A stretch of DNA of 64,000 nt, from assembly GCF_019458805.1 (NCBI RefSeq), contig NZ_JAIBOA010000019.1, positions 62,001-126,000 on the forward strand, given 5' to 3'. The notes under the pieces were generated by a model. It was not told the DNA's origin and did not search any database. It worked only from the letters and a program-made list of their open reading frames with translations. The stretch is from Actinomadura parmotrematis. GTDB taxonomy: Bacteria > Actinomycetota > Actinomycetes > Streptosporangiales > Streptosporangiaceae. Every line of letters starts with the position of its first letter. Positions within the stretch are counted from its first letter, which is position 1. A program made the position numbers and the translations under genes. This document shows, piece by piece, positions 41,712 to 50,327 of this stretch.

Positions 41712-42746
41712 ATGCGAGCGACCCTGATCTACGGTGCCGGCGACGTGCGCGTGGAGGACGTGCCCGACCCGGTGCTGCGCGAGCCGACGGACGCCCTGGT
41801 GCGGGTGCTGCGGTCGTGCGTCTGCGGCAGCGACCTGTGGCCCTACGGCTCGATGCCGGCCAAGGAGAAGGGCCGCCGGATCGGGCACGAGTTCCTCGGC
41901 GTCGTCGAGGAGACCGGCCGGGACGTCGCGGGCCTCGCGGCGGGCGACCTGGTCGTGGCGCCGTTCATGTGGTCCGACAACACCTGCGACTTCTGCGCCG
42001 AGGGCCTCCAGACGTCCTGCCGGCACGGCGGCGGCTGGGGGATCCCGGGCGTGGACGGCGGCCAGGGCGAGGCGGTCCGCGTGCCGCAGGCGGCCGGGAC
42101 GCTGGTGAAGCTGCCCGTCGCGGCGGACTCGGCGCTGCTGCCGTCGCTGCTGACGCTGTCGGACGTGCTCCCCACCGGCCACCACTGCGCGGTGACCGCC
42201 GGCGTGAGCGCCCGCACGACCGTCACGGTGATCGGCGACGGCGCGGTCGGCCTGTCGGCGGTGCTCGCCGCGCGCCGCCTCGGCGCCGAGCGGATCATCC
42301 TGATGGGGCGGCACAAGGACCGCACCGACCTCGGCCGCGAGTTCGGCGCGACCGACGTCGTCGCCGAGCGCGGCGACGAGGGCGTGGCGCGCGTCCGCGA
42401 GCTGACCGGCGGCGACGGGACGCACGCCGTGCTGGAGTGCGTCGGGCTGCGGCCCGCGATCGAGACGGCGCTCGCGGTCGCCCGCGACGGCGGCGTCGTC
42501 AGCCGCGTCGGCGTCCCGCAGGACCCCGAGGTGCCGATGGGCCGCGACGCGTTCATGCGCAACATCACCCTCACCGGCGGCGTCGCGCCGGCCCGCGCCT
42601 ACATCGAGGAGCTGCTGCCCGACGTCCTCGACGGGCGGATCGAGCCCGGCCGCGTCTTCGACCGGACCGTGGACCTGGACGGCGTCCCGGACGGCTACCG
42701 CGCCATGGCGGGCCGCGAGGCGCTGAAGGTGCTCATCGAGCCGTGA
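41712..42746 (+). CDS. Zinc-dependent alcohol dehydrogenase (MDR)
   Basis: A 344-residue medium-chain dehydrogenase. Catalytic-zinc residues lie in RSCVCGSDLW and IGHEFLGVVEE; the structural-zinc lobe is SDNTCDFCAEGLQTSCRHGG, with an Asn where many members have the first Cys. The nucleotide-binding motif is VIGDGAVGLSAVLAARRLGA. It oxidises an alcohol or reduces an aldehyde, substrate unknown. ATG 41712, 40 bases after the ThDP enzyme, so possibly co-transcribed. Confidence 0.88.
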   Translation: MRATLIYGAGDVRVEDVPDPVLREPTDALVRVLRSCVCGSDLWPYGSMPAKEKGRRIGHEFLGVVEETGRDVAGLAAGDLVVAPFMWSDNTCDFCAEGLQTSCRHGGGWGIPGVDGGQGEAVRVPQAAGTLVKLPVAADSALLPSLLTLSDVLPTGHHCAVTAGVSARTTVTVIGDGAVGLSAVLAARRLGAERIILMGRHKDRTDLGREFGATDVVAERGDEGVARVRELTGGDGTHAVLECVGLRPAIETALAVARDGGVVSRVGVPQDPEVPMGRDAFMRNITLTGGVAPARAYIEELLPDVLDGRIEPGRVFDRTVDLDGVPDGYRAMAGREALKVLIEP

Positions 42747-42851
42747 TGCGGCCTTGTTAGGCTGGTCGGAGCACGTGCAGGTCGCTCGCGTGTGGTGTGC
42801 CGGGAAGTCTGGTCGGCGGTCGTTCCCGCGTTCCCGCCGACCGGAGGTCCG

Positions 42852-44162
42852 ATGCCGCACCCGCCCGCACCCGACGACCGGAACCCGCTCTTCGGCCGGG
42901 GCACCTGGCCCGAGGCCCGGCGGATCGCCGAGATCCTCCGCAAGGAGACGATCGGCGGCGTGCTGCTGCTGGCCGCCGCCGTGGTCGCGGTGGTGTGGGC
43001 CAACTCGCCCTGGTCGGGCGCCTACGAGAGCGTCCGGGGGTTCACTTTCGGCCCGTCCGCGCTGCACCTGCGGCTGCCGCTGGAGGGCTGGGCCGCCGAC
43101 GGCCTCCTGGCGATCTTCTTCTTCGTCGCCGGGCTGGAGCTCAAGCGCGAGTTCGTCGCGGGCGACCTGCGGCAGCCGCGCCGTGCCGTCGTGCCCGTCG
43201 CGGCGGCGGCGGGCGGTGTCGCCGTGCCCGCCGTGCTGTACACGATCGTCACCTGGAGGACGCCGGGCGCCGGGTCGGGCTGGGCGATCCCGACGGCGAC
43301 CGACATCGCCTTCGCGCTCGCGGTGCTCGCCGTCATCGGCCGGTTCCTGCCCTCGGCGCTCCGCACCTTCCTGCTGACGCTGGCGGTGGTGGACGACCTC
43401 ATCGCGATCGTCATCATCGCGGTGTTCTACACCGGGCACCTGTCGGTGGCCCCGCTCGCCGCCGCGCTCGTCCCGCTCGGCCTGTTCACCGTCCTCGTGC
43501 AGCGGCGGGTGCGGTCGTGGTGGCTGCTGCTGCCGCTGGCGCTGGCGGCCTGGGCGCTGGTGCACGCCTCGGGCGTGCACGCGACCGTCGCGGGGGTGCT
43601 GCTCGGCTTCGCGGTGCCGGTCGTGCGGAGCGACGCGGCGGGCGGCCCGGACGCCGGGCCGGGCCTCGCCGAGCACTTCGAGCACCGGTTCCGGCCGCTG
43701 TCGGCGGGCGTCGCGGTGCCGGTGTTCGCGCTGCTGTCGGCCGGGGTGCCGTTCGGCGGCGCGGGCGGTCTCGGCGCGGCGCTGCACGAGCCGGTCGTGC
43801 TCGGCGTGCTGGCCGGGCTCGTCGCCGGCAAGCCGCTCGGGATCGTCGGGACGACCTGGCTGCTCGCCCGCTTCACCCGCGCCCGCCTGGACGGCGACCT
43901 CGCCTGGGCCGACCTGGCCGGCGTCGGGCTGCTCGGCGGCATCGGCTTCACCGTGGCGCTGCTCATCGGCGACCTGGCATTCGGCGCGGACACCGCGGCC
44001 GCCGCCGACGTCAAGATCGCCGTGCTGGCCGCGTCGGTCACCGCGACCGCCCTCGCCGCCGTGCTCCTGCGCACCCGCGACCGCGCCTACCGCCGCATCC
44101 GCAAGGCCGAGACGGTCGACGCCGACCACGACGGCATCCCGGACGTCTACCAGGACCGCTGA
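42852..44162 (+). CDS. nhaA: Na+/H+ antiporter NhaA
   Basis: A 436-residue NhaA. GWAADGLLAIFFFVAGLELK and REF, then IPTATDIAFALAVLAVIGR and LAVVDDLIAIVIIAVFYTG (the paired ion-binding Asp) are diagnostic. It exchanges internal Na+ for external protons for pH and salt balance. ATG 42852 follows GGAGG. The C-terminus ends DADHDGIPDVYQDR, a DxDxDG calcium-loop-like motif not normally present in NhaA. It abuts the convergent pseudogene. Confidence 0.93.
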   Translation: MPHPPAPDDRNPLFGRGTWPEARRIAEILRKETIGGVLLLAAAVVAVVWANSPWSGAYESVRGFTFGPSALHLRLPLEGWAADGLLAIFFFVAGLELKREFVAGDLRQPRRAVVPVAAAAGGVAVPAVLYTIVTWRTPGAGSGWAIPTATDIAFALAVLAVIGRFLPSALRTFLLTLAVVDDLIAIVIIAVFYTGHLSVAPLAAALVPLGLFTVLVQRRVRSWWLLLPLALAAWALVHASGVHATVAGVLLGFAVPVVRSDAAGGPDAGPGLAEHFEHRFRPLSAGVAVPVFALLSAGVPFGGAGGLGAALHEPVVLGVLAGLVAGKPLGIVGTTWLLARFTRARLDGDLAWADLAGVGLLGGIGFTVALLIGDLAFGADTAAAADVKIAVLAASVTATALAAVLLRTRDRAYRRIRKAETVDADHDGIPDVYQDR

Positions 44163-44770
44163 TCAGAGGGAGACGACGACCTTGCCGCGGGCGTGGCGGC
44201 CCTCGACGTGGCGGACGGCGTCGGGGAGCTCGGCGAACGGGTACGTCCGGTCGATGACGGGCGCGATCCGCCCCGCCTCCAGGAGGCCCGCCAGGTGGCG
44301 CAGGTCCGCGCCGTCGGGCGTCCAGCGGACGACGGCGACGCGGCGGCCGGTGAACGGCCCGGCCGCGACCGCCCGGAGCTGCTGCGCCACCGGCCCGAGC
44401 AGGCGGCCGCCGCCCGCGGCGATGCCGCCGACGAGGACGAGCGTCCCGCGCGGGGCGAGCGCGCGCCGGAGCCGCGCGAGCGGGTGGTTCCCCGCGATGT
44501 CCACCAGCACGTCGCAGCGGCCCGCCCGCTCGGTGAAGTCCGCCCGGGTGTAGTCGACGACGTCGTCCGCGCCGAGCGACCGGACGAGGTCCAGGTTGCG
44601 GGTGCCGCAGACGCCGGTGACCTCGGCGCCGAGCGCCTTGGCGAGCTGGACGGCGAACGTCCCGACGCCGCCTGCGGCGCCGTTGACCAGCACCCGCGAG
44701 CCCGGCGCGACCCGCCCGTCGTCGCGGACCGCGCGGAGCGCCGTCAGCGCGGCCATCGGCACGGCCGCGG
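44163..44770 (-). pseudogene. Truncated zinc-type quinone oxidoreductase-like gene
   Basis: The frame reads LAAAVPMAALTALRAV then the Rossmann motif VLVNGAAGGVGTFAVQLAKA and continues to a normal C-terminus (HVEGRHARGKVVVSL). The N-terminal GroES-like substrate domain of about 110 residues is absent. Upstream the sequence switches at about 44770 to the middle of a TetR gene. An internal ATG at 44762 could give a 199-residue product lacking half the fold. It is the downstream half of a deletion joining two genes. Confidence 0.8.
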
Positions 44771-45049
44771 CCAGTCGTCGCGCGGGTCCGGGCCGCCGGC
44801 GCCGTCCGCCGCGTCGACGATCTCGCCGAGGACCAGCTCGGCGACGCCGTCGAGGACGGCCTCCTTGCTCGCCACGTGGTGGTACAGCGACATCGCCTCC
44901 ACCCCGAGCTCCTGCGCGAGGCGGCGCATCGTCAGGGCGCCGAGGCCGTCGCGGTCGGCGATCGCGACGGCGGCGCGCAGCACCCGCCGCCGGCTCAGCG
45001 GGACGCGGGGCCGCTCGGTCGCCTCGTCGGCGTCGGTGCGTGGTGGCAT
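44744..45049 (-). pseudogene. Truncated TetR regulator
   Basis: ATG 45049 opens a TetR N-terminus with a complete helix-turn-helix (RVLRAAVAIADRDGLGALTM, LAQELGVEAMSLYHHVASKE). After about 90 residues it runs into the oxidoreductase sequence in another frame and stops at 44744, giving 101 residues; the ligand-binding and dimerisation domain is lost. TetR plus adjacent MDR dehydrogenase is a common pair, so one deletion removed the junction. Confidence 0.8.
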
Positions 45050-45112
45050 GGACCGTCCTCTCCGGCGCACTCTATCCGCCGGAACGTCCGAGGCGTCTGC
45101 GACACTGCCCGG

Positions 45113-45547
45113 ATGTCCGACGACGAGGTGTACACCGAAAGCTTCACGCCCCGCTTCTACGAGATCGACAGCCAGGGCGTCATGTTCAACATGTGGTACC
45201 TGGGCTATGTGGACCAGGCGGTCGACGGCTTCTTCATCGCCCGCGGCCTGCCCCACTCCACCTGGCGCGAGCTCGGCGTCGACAGCCACGTCGTGCACGT
45301 GGAGGTCGACTGGTCCGGCCCGGTCCGGCACGCCGACCGGACCGAGGTGCAGATCTCCCCGGCCCGGATCGGGACGCGCAGCTACACCCTGGACTTCGCG
45401 TTCCGCCGCGACGGGGAGACGACGGCGACCGGCTGCGTCGTCCACGCCACGGTCGCCACGGACGGGTCGGGCACGATCCCGCTGCCCGCGCGCCTGGTCG
45501 CCGCGCTCGGCGAGCCGCGCCCGCTGCGCGCCGCCCGCGCGGGCTGA
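45113..45547 (+). CDS. Acyl-CoA thioesterase, FadM/YbgC-like hotdog protein
   Basis: A 144-residue single hotdog domain. TPRFYEIDSQGVMFNMWYLG followed by YVDQA matches the catalytic region of FadM/YbgC thioesterases, with Asp in the usual position and an aromatic-rich helix. SWTAHVE-like features appear as SHVVHVEVDWSG. It hydrolyses an acyl-CoA, substrate unknown. ATG 45113. It lies between the truncated TetR and lexA. Confidence 0.83.
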   Translation: MSDDEVYTESFTPRFYEIDSQGVMFNMWYLGYVDQAVDGFFIARGLPHSTWRELGVDSHVVHVEVDWSGPVRHADRTEVQISPARIGTRSYTLDFAFRRDGETTATGCVVHATVATDGSGTIPLPARLVAALGEPRPLRAARAG

Positions 45548-45569
45548 GCCGGCTCAGACCCCGTGCCCC

Positions 45570-46229
45570 TCAGACGCTGCGCAGCACCGACACGACGATG
45601 CCGAGGACGGTCGCCTCGTCGCCGTCGATGACGTCGTAGGCGGGGTTGCGGGGTTCGAGCAGGACGTGCCCGCCGCGCCGCCGGTACACCTTGACGGTCG
45701 CCTCGCCGTCGATCATCGCGGCGACGATCTGGCCCGAGTGCGCCTCGGGCTGGCGCCGCACGACCACCATGTCGCCGTCGCAGATGGCGGCGTCGACCAT
45801 CGAGTCGCCGCGCACCCGCAGGGCGAACACGGTGCCGCGGCCGGTGAGCTCGCGCGGCAGCGTCAGGGTGTCGTCGAGGTGCTCCTCGGCGGTGATGGGG
45901 ACGCCGGCGGCGATGTCGCCGACGACCGGCACCGCCACCGCGCCGCCGGTCTCGCGGGCCCGCTCCCTCGGCAGGAACGACCGCACGTCGATCGGCCGGG
46001 CGACGGCGGCGCCCCGGCGCAGGAAGCCCTTGTCCTCCAGGCTCGCCAGGTGCCGCGACACCGACGACGCCGACCGCAGCCCGACCGCGTCGCCGATCTG
46101 CCGGGTGGACGGCGCGTACCCGTAGCGGGCGGCCCAGTCCTGGATGACGGCGAGGATCCGCTGCTGGCGCGGGGGGAGCGCGGCGGCGTCCAGGCCCTCG
46201 AACGCGCCGGTGTCGTCGTAGGCGGTCAC
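45570..46229 (-). CDS. lexA: LexA repressor
   Basis: A 219-residue SOS repressor with autoprotease domain. The N-terminal winged helix includes RYGYAPSTRQIGDAVGLRSA and SSVSRHLASLEDKGFL. The self-cleavage site is the Ala-Gly in GDIAAGVPI, the nucleophile Ser is in RVRGDSMVDAAI and the base Lys in GEATVKVYRR. GTG 46229 opens the protein. A canonical actinobacterial SOS box (GAAC-N4-GTTC) is not visible in the 100 bases upstream. It is divergent from the nitroreductase gene. Confidence 0.93.
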   Translation of the reverse strand: MTAYDDTGAFEGLDAAALPPRQQRILAVIQDWAARYGYAPSTRQIGDAVGLRSASSVSRHLASLEDKGFLRRGAAVARPIDVRSFLPRERARETGGAVAVPVVGDIAAGVPITAEEHLDDTLTLPRELTGRGTVFALRVRGDSMVDAAICDGDMVVVRRQPEAHSGQIVAAMIDGEATVKVYRRRGGHVLLEPRNPAYDVIDGDEATVLGIVVSVLRSV

Positions 46230-46327
46230 CCCGCAAGTCTAGAGGTCGCGGTCCCTCGACAGGGCGGCCGCGCCGGGGTAGCGTGCGACCGAACAAGCGC
46301 TTGATCAACGCAAAGGACATCGCCGCG

Positions 46328-46834
46328 ATGGGTCGTTTCTCGCTGCCCGAGCAGGCTCCGCAGGGGCTCGCCTCGCCTGCCGCCGCCCGCGCGATCAAGG
46401 TGATGTCGCGGGCGCAGGTGCGGGTGTTCAAGCTGACCGGCGGGCGCGTCGGCGGGAAGTGGCGGGTCGGGGCGGGCTTCCGCGAGCCCGTCCCGACGCT
46501 GCTGCTGGAGCACCGCGGCCGCAAGACGGGCCGGCTGTTCACCACGCCCCTGCTGTACCTGGAGGACGGCGACGACCTGGTCGTCGTGGCGTCGCAGGGC
46601 GGCCTGCCCGACAACCCGCAGTGGTACCGCAACCTGCTGGCCGCCCCCGACACCCGCGTCCACCTGCCGCGCCGCCGCGACGTCCCGGTCCGCGCCCGCG
46701 AGGCGACGGGCGCGGAGCGGGACGCGCTGTGGCCGCGCCTCGTCGCGCTCTACGCCGACTTCGCCAAGTACGCCGCCTGGACCGACCGGGAGATCCCCGT
46801 CGTCGTCCTCGCGTCCCGCCCGCCCGCTAGCTGA
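46328..46834 (+). CDS. Deazaflavin (F420)-dependent nitroreductase family protein
   Basis: A 168-residue Ddn-like protein. LEHRGRKTGRLFTTPLLYLE, VVVASQGGLPDNPQWYRNLL and the Tyr/Trp-containing C-terminus are typical of this F420-binding family. It reduces nitro or quinone compounds with F420H2. ATG 46328 starts the homology; GTG 46283 would add 15 residues. The last 8 bases overlap the convergent ABC permease gene. Confidence 0.87.
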   Translation: MGRFSLPEQAPQGLASPAAARAIKVMSRAQVRVFKLTGGRVGGKWRVGAGFREPVPTLLLEHRGRKTGRLFTTPLLYLEDGDDLVVVASQGGLPDNPQWYRNLLAAPDTRVHLPRRRDVPVRAREATGAERDALWPRLVALYADFAKYAAWTDREIPVVVLASRPPAS

Positions 46835-49259
46835 TCTTGGGGGAGGTGCGGCGGCCGAGGATGGCCCGCGCCGGGATCAGGATCGCGGCCGCGCCCGCCC
46901 CGCCGACGCCGAGCAGCACCACCGCCGACGTCGCGGGCGACACCGACGGCAGCGGCAGCCCGGTGACGGCCGTCGCGAACGCCATCAGCGTCACGGCGGC
47001 GATGAGGCCGCCGGTGGCGATGCCGGTGCCGAGCACGATGACCGCCTCCAGCCGCAGCATCCGCAGCACCTGCCGGCGGGTCGCGCCGACGAGCCGCAGC
47101 AGCGTCAGCTCGCGGCGCCGCGCGGCGGTCGCGAGCGCCAGCGTGGTGACGAGGCCGATGACGATGAACCCGGCGATCGCCACGACGACGACGTAGTTCA
47201 CGAACCCCTGCAACCGGACGTCCTGCGACAGCCGCGCGTCGAACGCGGCCCGGTCGACGGCGCGGGCGCCCGCGTAGGGCGCGAGCGCCGCGCGCAGGTC
47301 GGCGCGGCCCCGGACGAGGACCTGGTCGTCCAGCGACGTGGTGGCGTGCGCGGTGGCCAGGTCGTGGGGCAGCAGCACGTCGCCGAAGCCGAGGCCGCGC
47401 TCGTAGACCGCGACGACGCGGGCGTCCACGCGGGTGCCGTCGCCGAGCCAGAGCGGGGCGGTGGAGCCGACGGGGTGCCCGCCGGCGACGTCCGCGCTGA
47501 GCGCGACGGCCGTGCCGCGCAGCCCGGCGAGGTCGCCGGCCGTCACGTCCGGGTCGAGGGTGGCGGCGGCGTCCGCGCCGATGCCGCGCGCGGTGAGGGT
47601 CCGCAGGTCGCTCTCGCCGAGTTCGGAGACGGCCATGACGACGGAGGTGTTCTTGACGGGCGTCGCCGCCGTGACTCCCGGGGCGCGCCGCACGGCGGCG
47701 GCGACGTCGCGGGGCAGGCCCGGCCCGGCCGAGACGACGATCTGGTCGGCGCGGTTGCCGGCGGCGGACTGCTGGGTCGTGGCGTGGACGACGGTCGGCT
47801 GCGCGAAGAGCTGCGTCCCGGCGAACGCGACGGCGAGCGCGACGGGCGTGATGACCGACCCGGCGCGCGCGGCGGCGGCGGAGCTGGCGTGCTGGGCGAG
47901 GCGCCCGGCGACGGGCGAGACGCCGGCGGCGGCGCGGCCGAGGACGCGGTTGCCGAGGCGGGCGAGCAGCGGGCCGAGCAGCGCCGTCGCGACGATCAGG
48001 GAGGTGACCAGGCCGCCGATCGCGGCGCTCGCGGCGGCGCCGCTCGTCACGGTGGACGATCCGAGCGCGCCGAGCCCGGCGAGCAGGAACACCGCGCCCG
48101 CGATCCGCCGCCAGCGGGGCAGCCCGGCGGGTTCGGCGGCGGCCTCGCCGAGCGCCTGCACGGGCCGGATGCGGGACGCGCGCAGGCAGGCGAGGAGCGC
48201 GATGAGCAGCGCGGCCAGCAGCGTGATCGCGACGGCGGCGAGGACGGGGTAGGCGCTGAGCGTCAGCCCGAACCCGTCGGGCAGGACGTGCTTGCGGACC
48301 ATCGCGGCGTGCATGCCGGCGCCGATCGGCAGCGCGAGCAGCCCGCCGAGCAGCGCGGCGGGCGCGCCCGCCAGCAGCGTCTCGCGCAGCAGCGCGCGGC
48401 GGACCTGCCAGGGCGTCGCGCCGATCGCGCGGAGCAGCGCGAACTCGCGGGCGCGCTCGCGGACCGACAGGGCGATGAGCCCGCCGACGACGATCAGCGC
48501 GGTCATCACCGCGACGCCGCCGAGCGAGGCGCCGAGCTCCAGGATGTCGGAGCGGACGGCCGCGACGGCGAGGTCCTCGGCGTCGCCCCGGGCGGCGCCG
48601 GTCGCGACGGTGAGGCCGGGCGCGGCGGCGCGCAGGGCGGCGGCGTCCACCTTCCCGGCGCCGAGGACGGCGAGCGCGTCGGCCTTCCCCGGACGCCCGT
48701 AGAGCGCGGCGGCCGTCTTCGGGGCGAAGAACGCGGCGGCCGGTCCCGCACCGACGAGCCCGGTCACGCGGAACGGGCGGGCGGGGCCGCCGACCTGCAC
48801 GTGGACGGTCTGCCCGATGCGGGCGCCCGCCGCCTGACTCACGACGACCTCGCCCGGCGCCTGCGGGGCGCGTCCGGAGGTCAGCGTGTAGGGGCGAAGC
48901 GGCGCGGAGTCCCATCCGTGGCCCGACAGCGCCGCTCCCGTAGACAGCACGACGGGGAAAGTCACGTCGGCCACGACCGCGCGGACGCCGGGGACGGCGC
49001 GCAGCCGCGCGCCTGCTGCGATGGGCACGCGCGAACGCTCCGACAGCGGGCGGCGCTGCGTCTCGGGGTCGCCGCCCATCTCCTTCCGTGTATAGGAGAC
49101 CTCCTGCGGCCCCGTCACGACGGCGGCGGCGGCGCGGTACCGCTCGGTCGGCGCGTGCGCCCGCATCGCCGACTCGATGAGGACCCCGCAGGATCCGACG
49201 AGCGCCGCCGCGAACAGCAGCGCCACGAAAACGCCCGCGAGGGCTCCCTTGGCCCGCAT
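46827..49259 (-). CDS. ABC transporter permease, FtsX/MacB-like
   Basis: An 810-residue permease with two FtsX-type membrane blocks: about residues 230-380 (GGVAVMTALIVVGGLIALSV) and the last 120 residues (FVNYVVVVAIAGFIVIGLVT). The large segments between helices are extracellular. The gene starts at ATG 49259, overlapping the ATPase stop by one base (TGATG). With the ATPase it forms a MacB/LolCDE-type exporter, substrate unknown, possibly an antimicrobial peptide or lipid. Confidence 0.87.
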   Translation of the reverse strand: MRAKGALAGVFVALLFAAALVGSCGVLIESAMRAHAPTERYRAAAAVVTGPQEVSYTRKEMGGDPETQRRPLSERSRVPIAAGARLRAVPGVRAVVADVTFPVVLSTGAALSGHGWDSAPLRPYTLTSGRAPQAPGEVVVSQAAGARIGQTVHVQVGGPARPFRVTGLVGAGPAAAFFAPKTAAALYGRPGKADALAVLGAGKVDAAALRAAAPGLTVATGAARGDAEDLAVAAVRSDILELGASLGGVAVMTALIVVGGLIALSVRERAREFALLRAIGATPWQVRRALLRETLLAGAPAALLGGLLALPIGAGMHAAMVRKHVLPDGFGLTLSAYPVLAAVAITLLAALLIALLACLRASRIRPVQALGEAAAEPAGLPRWRRIAGAVFLLAGLGALGSSTVTSGAAASAAIGGLVTSLIVATALLGPLLARLGNRVLGRAAAGVSPVAGRLAQHASSAAAARAGSVITPVALAVAFAGTQLFAQPTVVHATTQQSAAGNRADQIVVSAGPGLPRDVAAAVRRAPGVTAATPVKNTSVVMAVSELGESDLRTLTARGIGADAAATLDPDVTAGDLAGLRGTAVALSADVAGGHPVGSTAPLWLGDGTRVDARVVAVYERGLGFGDVLLPHDLATAHATTSLDDQVLVRGRADLRAALAPYAGARAVDRAAFDARLSQDVRLQGFVNYVVVVAIAGFIVIGLVTTLALATAARRRELTLLRLVGATRRQVLRMLRLEAVIVLGTGIATGGLIAAVTLMAFATAVTGLPLPSVSPATSAVVLLGVGGAGAAAILIPARAILGRRTSPKIS

Positions 49260-49984
49260 CAGAGCGCCTCCATCCGGTGCGCGACGGCGTCGGGGGTCGG
49301 CCCGGCGAGCTCGTCGACGATCCGGCCGCCGGACAGGAACAGCACCGAGTCGGCCCAGGCGGCGGCGGCCGGGTCGTGGGTGACGAGGACGAGCGTCTGG
49401 CCGGTCATGTCGACGACCTGCCGCAGCAGCGCCATCACCTCGCGGGCGGTGCGCGGATCCAGGGCGCCGGTCGGCTCGTCGGCGAACACCACTTCGGGAC
49501 GGGTGACCAGCGCGCGCGCGAGCGCCACCCGCTGCTGCTGGCCGCCGGACAGTTCCGGCGGCTTGTGCCGCAGCCGGTCGGCGAGCCCGACGCGGCGGAC
49601 GACCTCCTCCAGCCAGGCGCGGTCGGCGGTCAGGCCGCCGAGCCGGAGCGGCAGCACGATGTTCTCCTCGACGTCCATCGAGGGCACCAGGTTGAACGCC
49701 TGGAACACGAACCCGACCTTCTCGCGCCGCAGCCGCGTCCGCTTGGCCTCGCTGAGGCGGCCGATGTCGGCGCCGCCGATCCGGACGGTGCCCGACGTCG
49801 GGCGGTCCAGGCCGGACGCGCAGTGCAGGAACGTGCTCTTGCCCGATCCGGAGGGGCCCATCACGGCGGTGAACCCGCCGCGCGGGCAGGCCCAGGTGAC
49901 GCCGTCCAGGGCGCGTACCGCCCCGTAGGTCCTGGTGACGTTCTCCAGCGAGACCGTCTGCACGGTCGTCTCGGTCGGCATCAT
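49259..49984 (-). CDS. ABC transporter ATP-binding protein
   Basis: A 241-residue ATPase. Walker A is MGPSGSGKSTFL, the signature is LSGGQQQRVALARAL, Walker B is VVFADEPTGALD and the switch His is in LVLVTHDP. Its lengths and motifs match the LolD/MacB class. ATG 49984 follows GAGGAG from the end of the small membrane gene. It drives the FtsX-like permease. Confidence 0.93.
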   Translation of the reverse strand: MMPTETTVQTVSLENVTRTYGAVRALDGVTWACPRGGFTAVMGPSGSGKSTFLHCASGLDRPTSGTVRIGGADIGRLSEAKRTRLRREKVGFVFQAFNLVPSMDVEENIVLPLRLGGLTADRAWLEEVVRRVGLADRLRHKPPELSGGQQQRVALARALVTRPEVVFADEPTGALDPRTAREVMALLRQVVDMTGQTLVLVTHDPAAAAWADSVLFLSGGRIVDELAGPTPDAVAHRMEAL

Positions 49985-49995
49985 CGCGGCGCTCC

Positions 49996-50166
49996 TCAGC
50001 GGCGGTGGCGGTAGTGGTCGGCGATCAGGCCGGCGGCGGCCGCGGCGCCGAGGGCGCCGAAGGCCGCGCCGCCCGCGAGCGTCCCGGCGACCAGCGCCCA
50101 GCCCGCCGCGCTGATCACCAGCAGCAGCCAGAGCAGCGGCCGCAGCGCGGCCGTCGGGTCGTTCAT
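49996..50166 (-). CDS. Small membrane protein of the ABC operon
   Basis: A 56-residue protein that starts at ATG 50166 after CGAGGAG and begins MNDPTAALRPLLWLLLVISA. It has two hydrophobic segments (about 9-30 and 32-46) and ends DHYRHRR. Its stop lies 11 bases before the ATPase start, so the three genes form an operon. No family is recognised; it may assist the exporter. Confidence 0.62.
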   Translation of the reverse strand: MNDPTAALRPLLWLLLVISAAGWALVAGTLAGGAAFGALGAAAAAGLIADHYRHRR

Positions 50167-50327
50167 CGCGGGCTCCTCGGGCGGTCGGAGGGGGTGCCGA
50201 CGACGCTACGGACGGCCGCCGCCGCGCTCGATCCCGCCGGCTGCCCGGTCCGCGGTACAGCAGGCTGTACTCCTTCGGCGATCACCTGACACGGCCCGCC
50301 GCGCCCCCTAGGGTCCGGGGCGAGGGG

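Noticed and set aside
46293..46302. CAAGCGCTTG as an SOS box for lexA
   Set aside because: It does not match the actinobacterial GAAC-N4-GTTC consensus.
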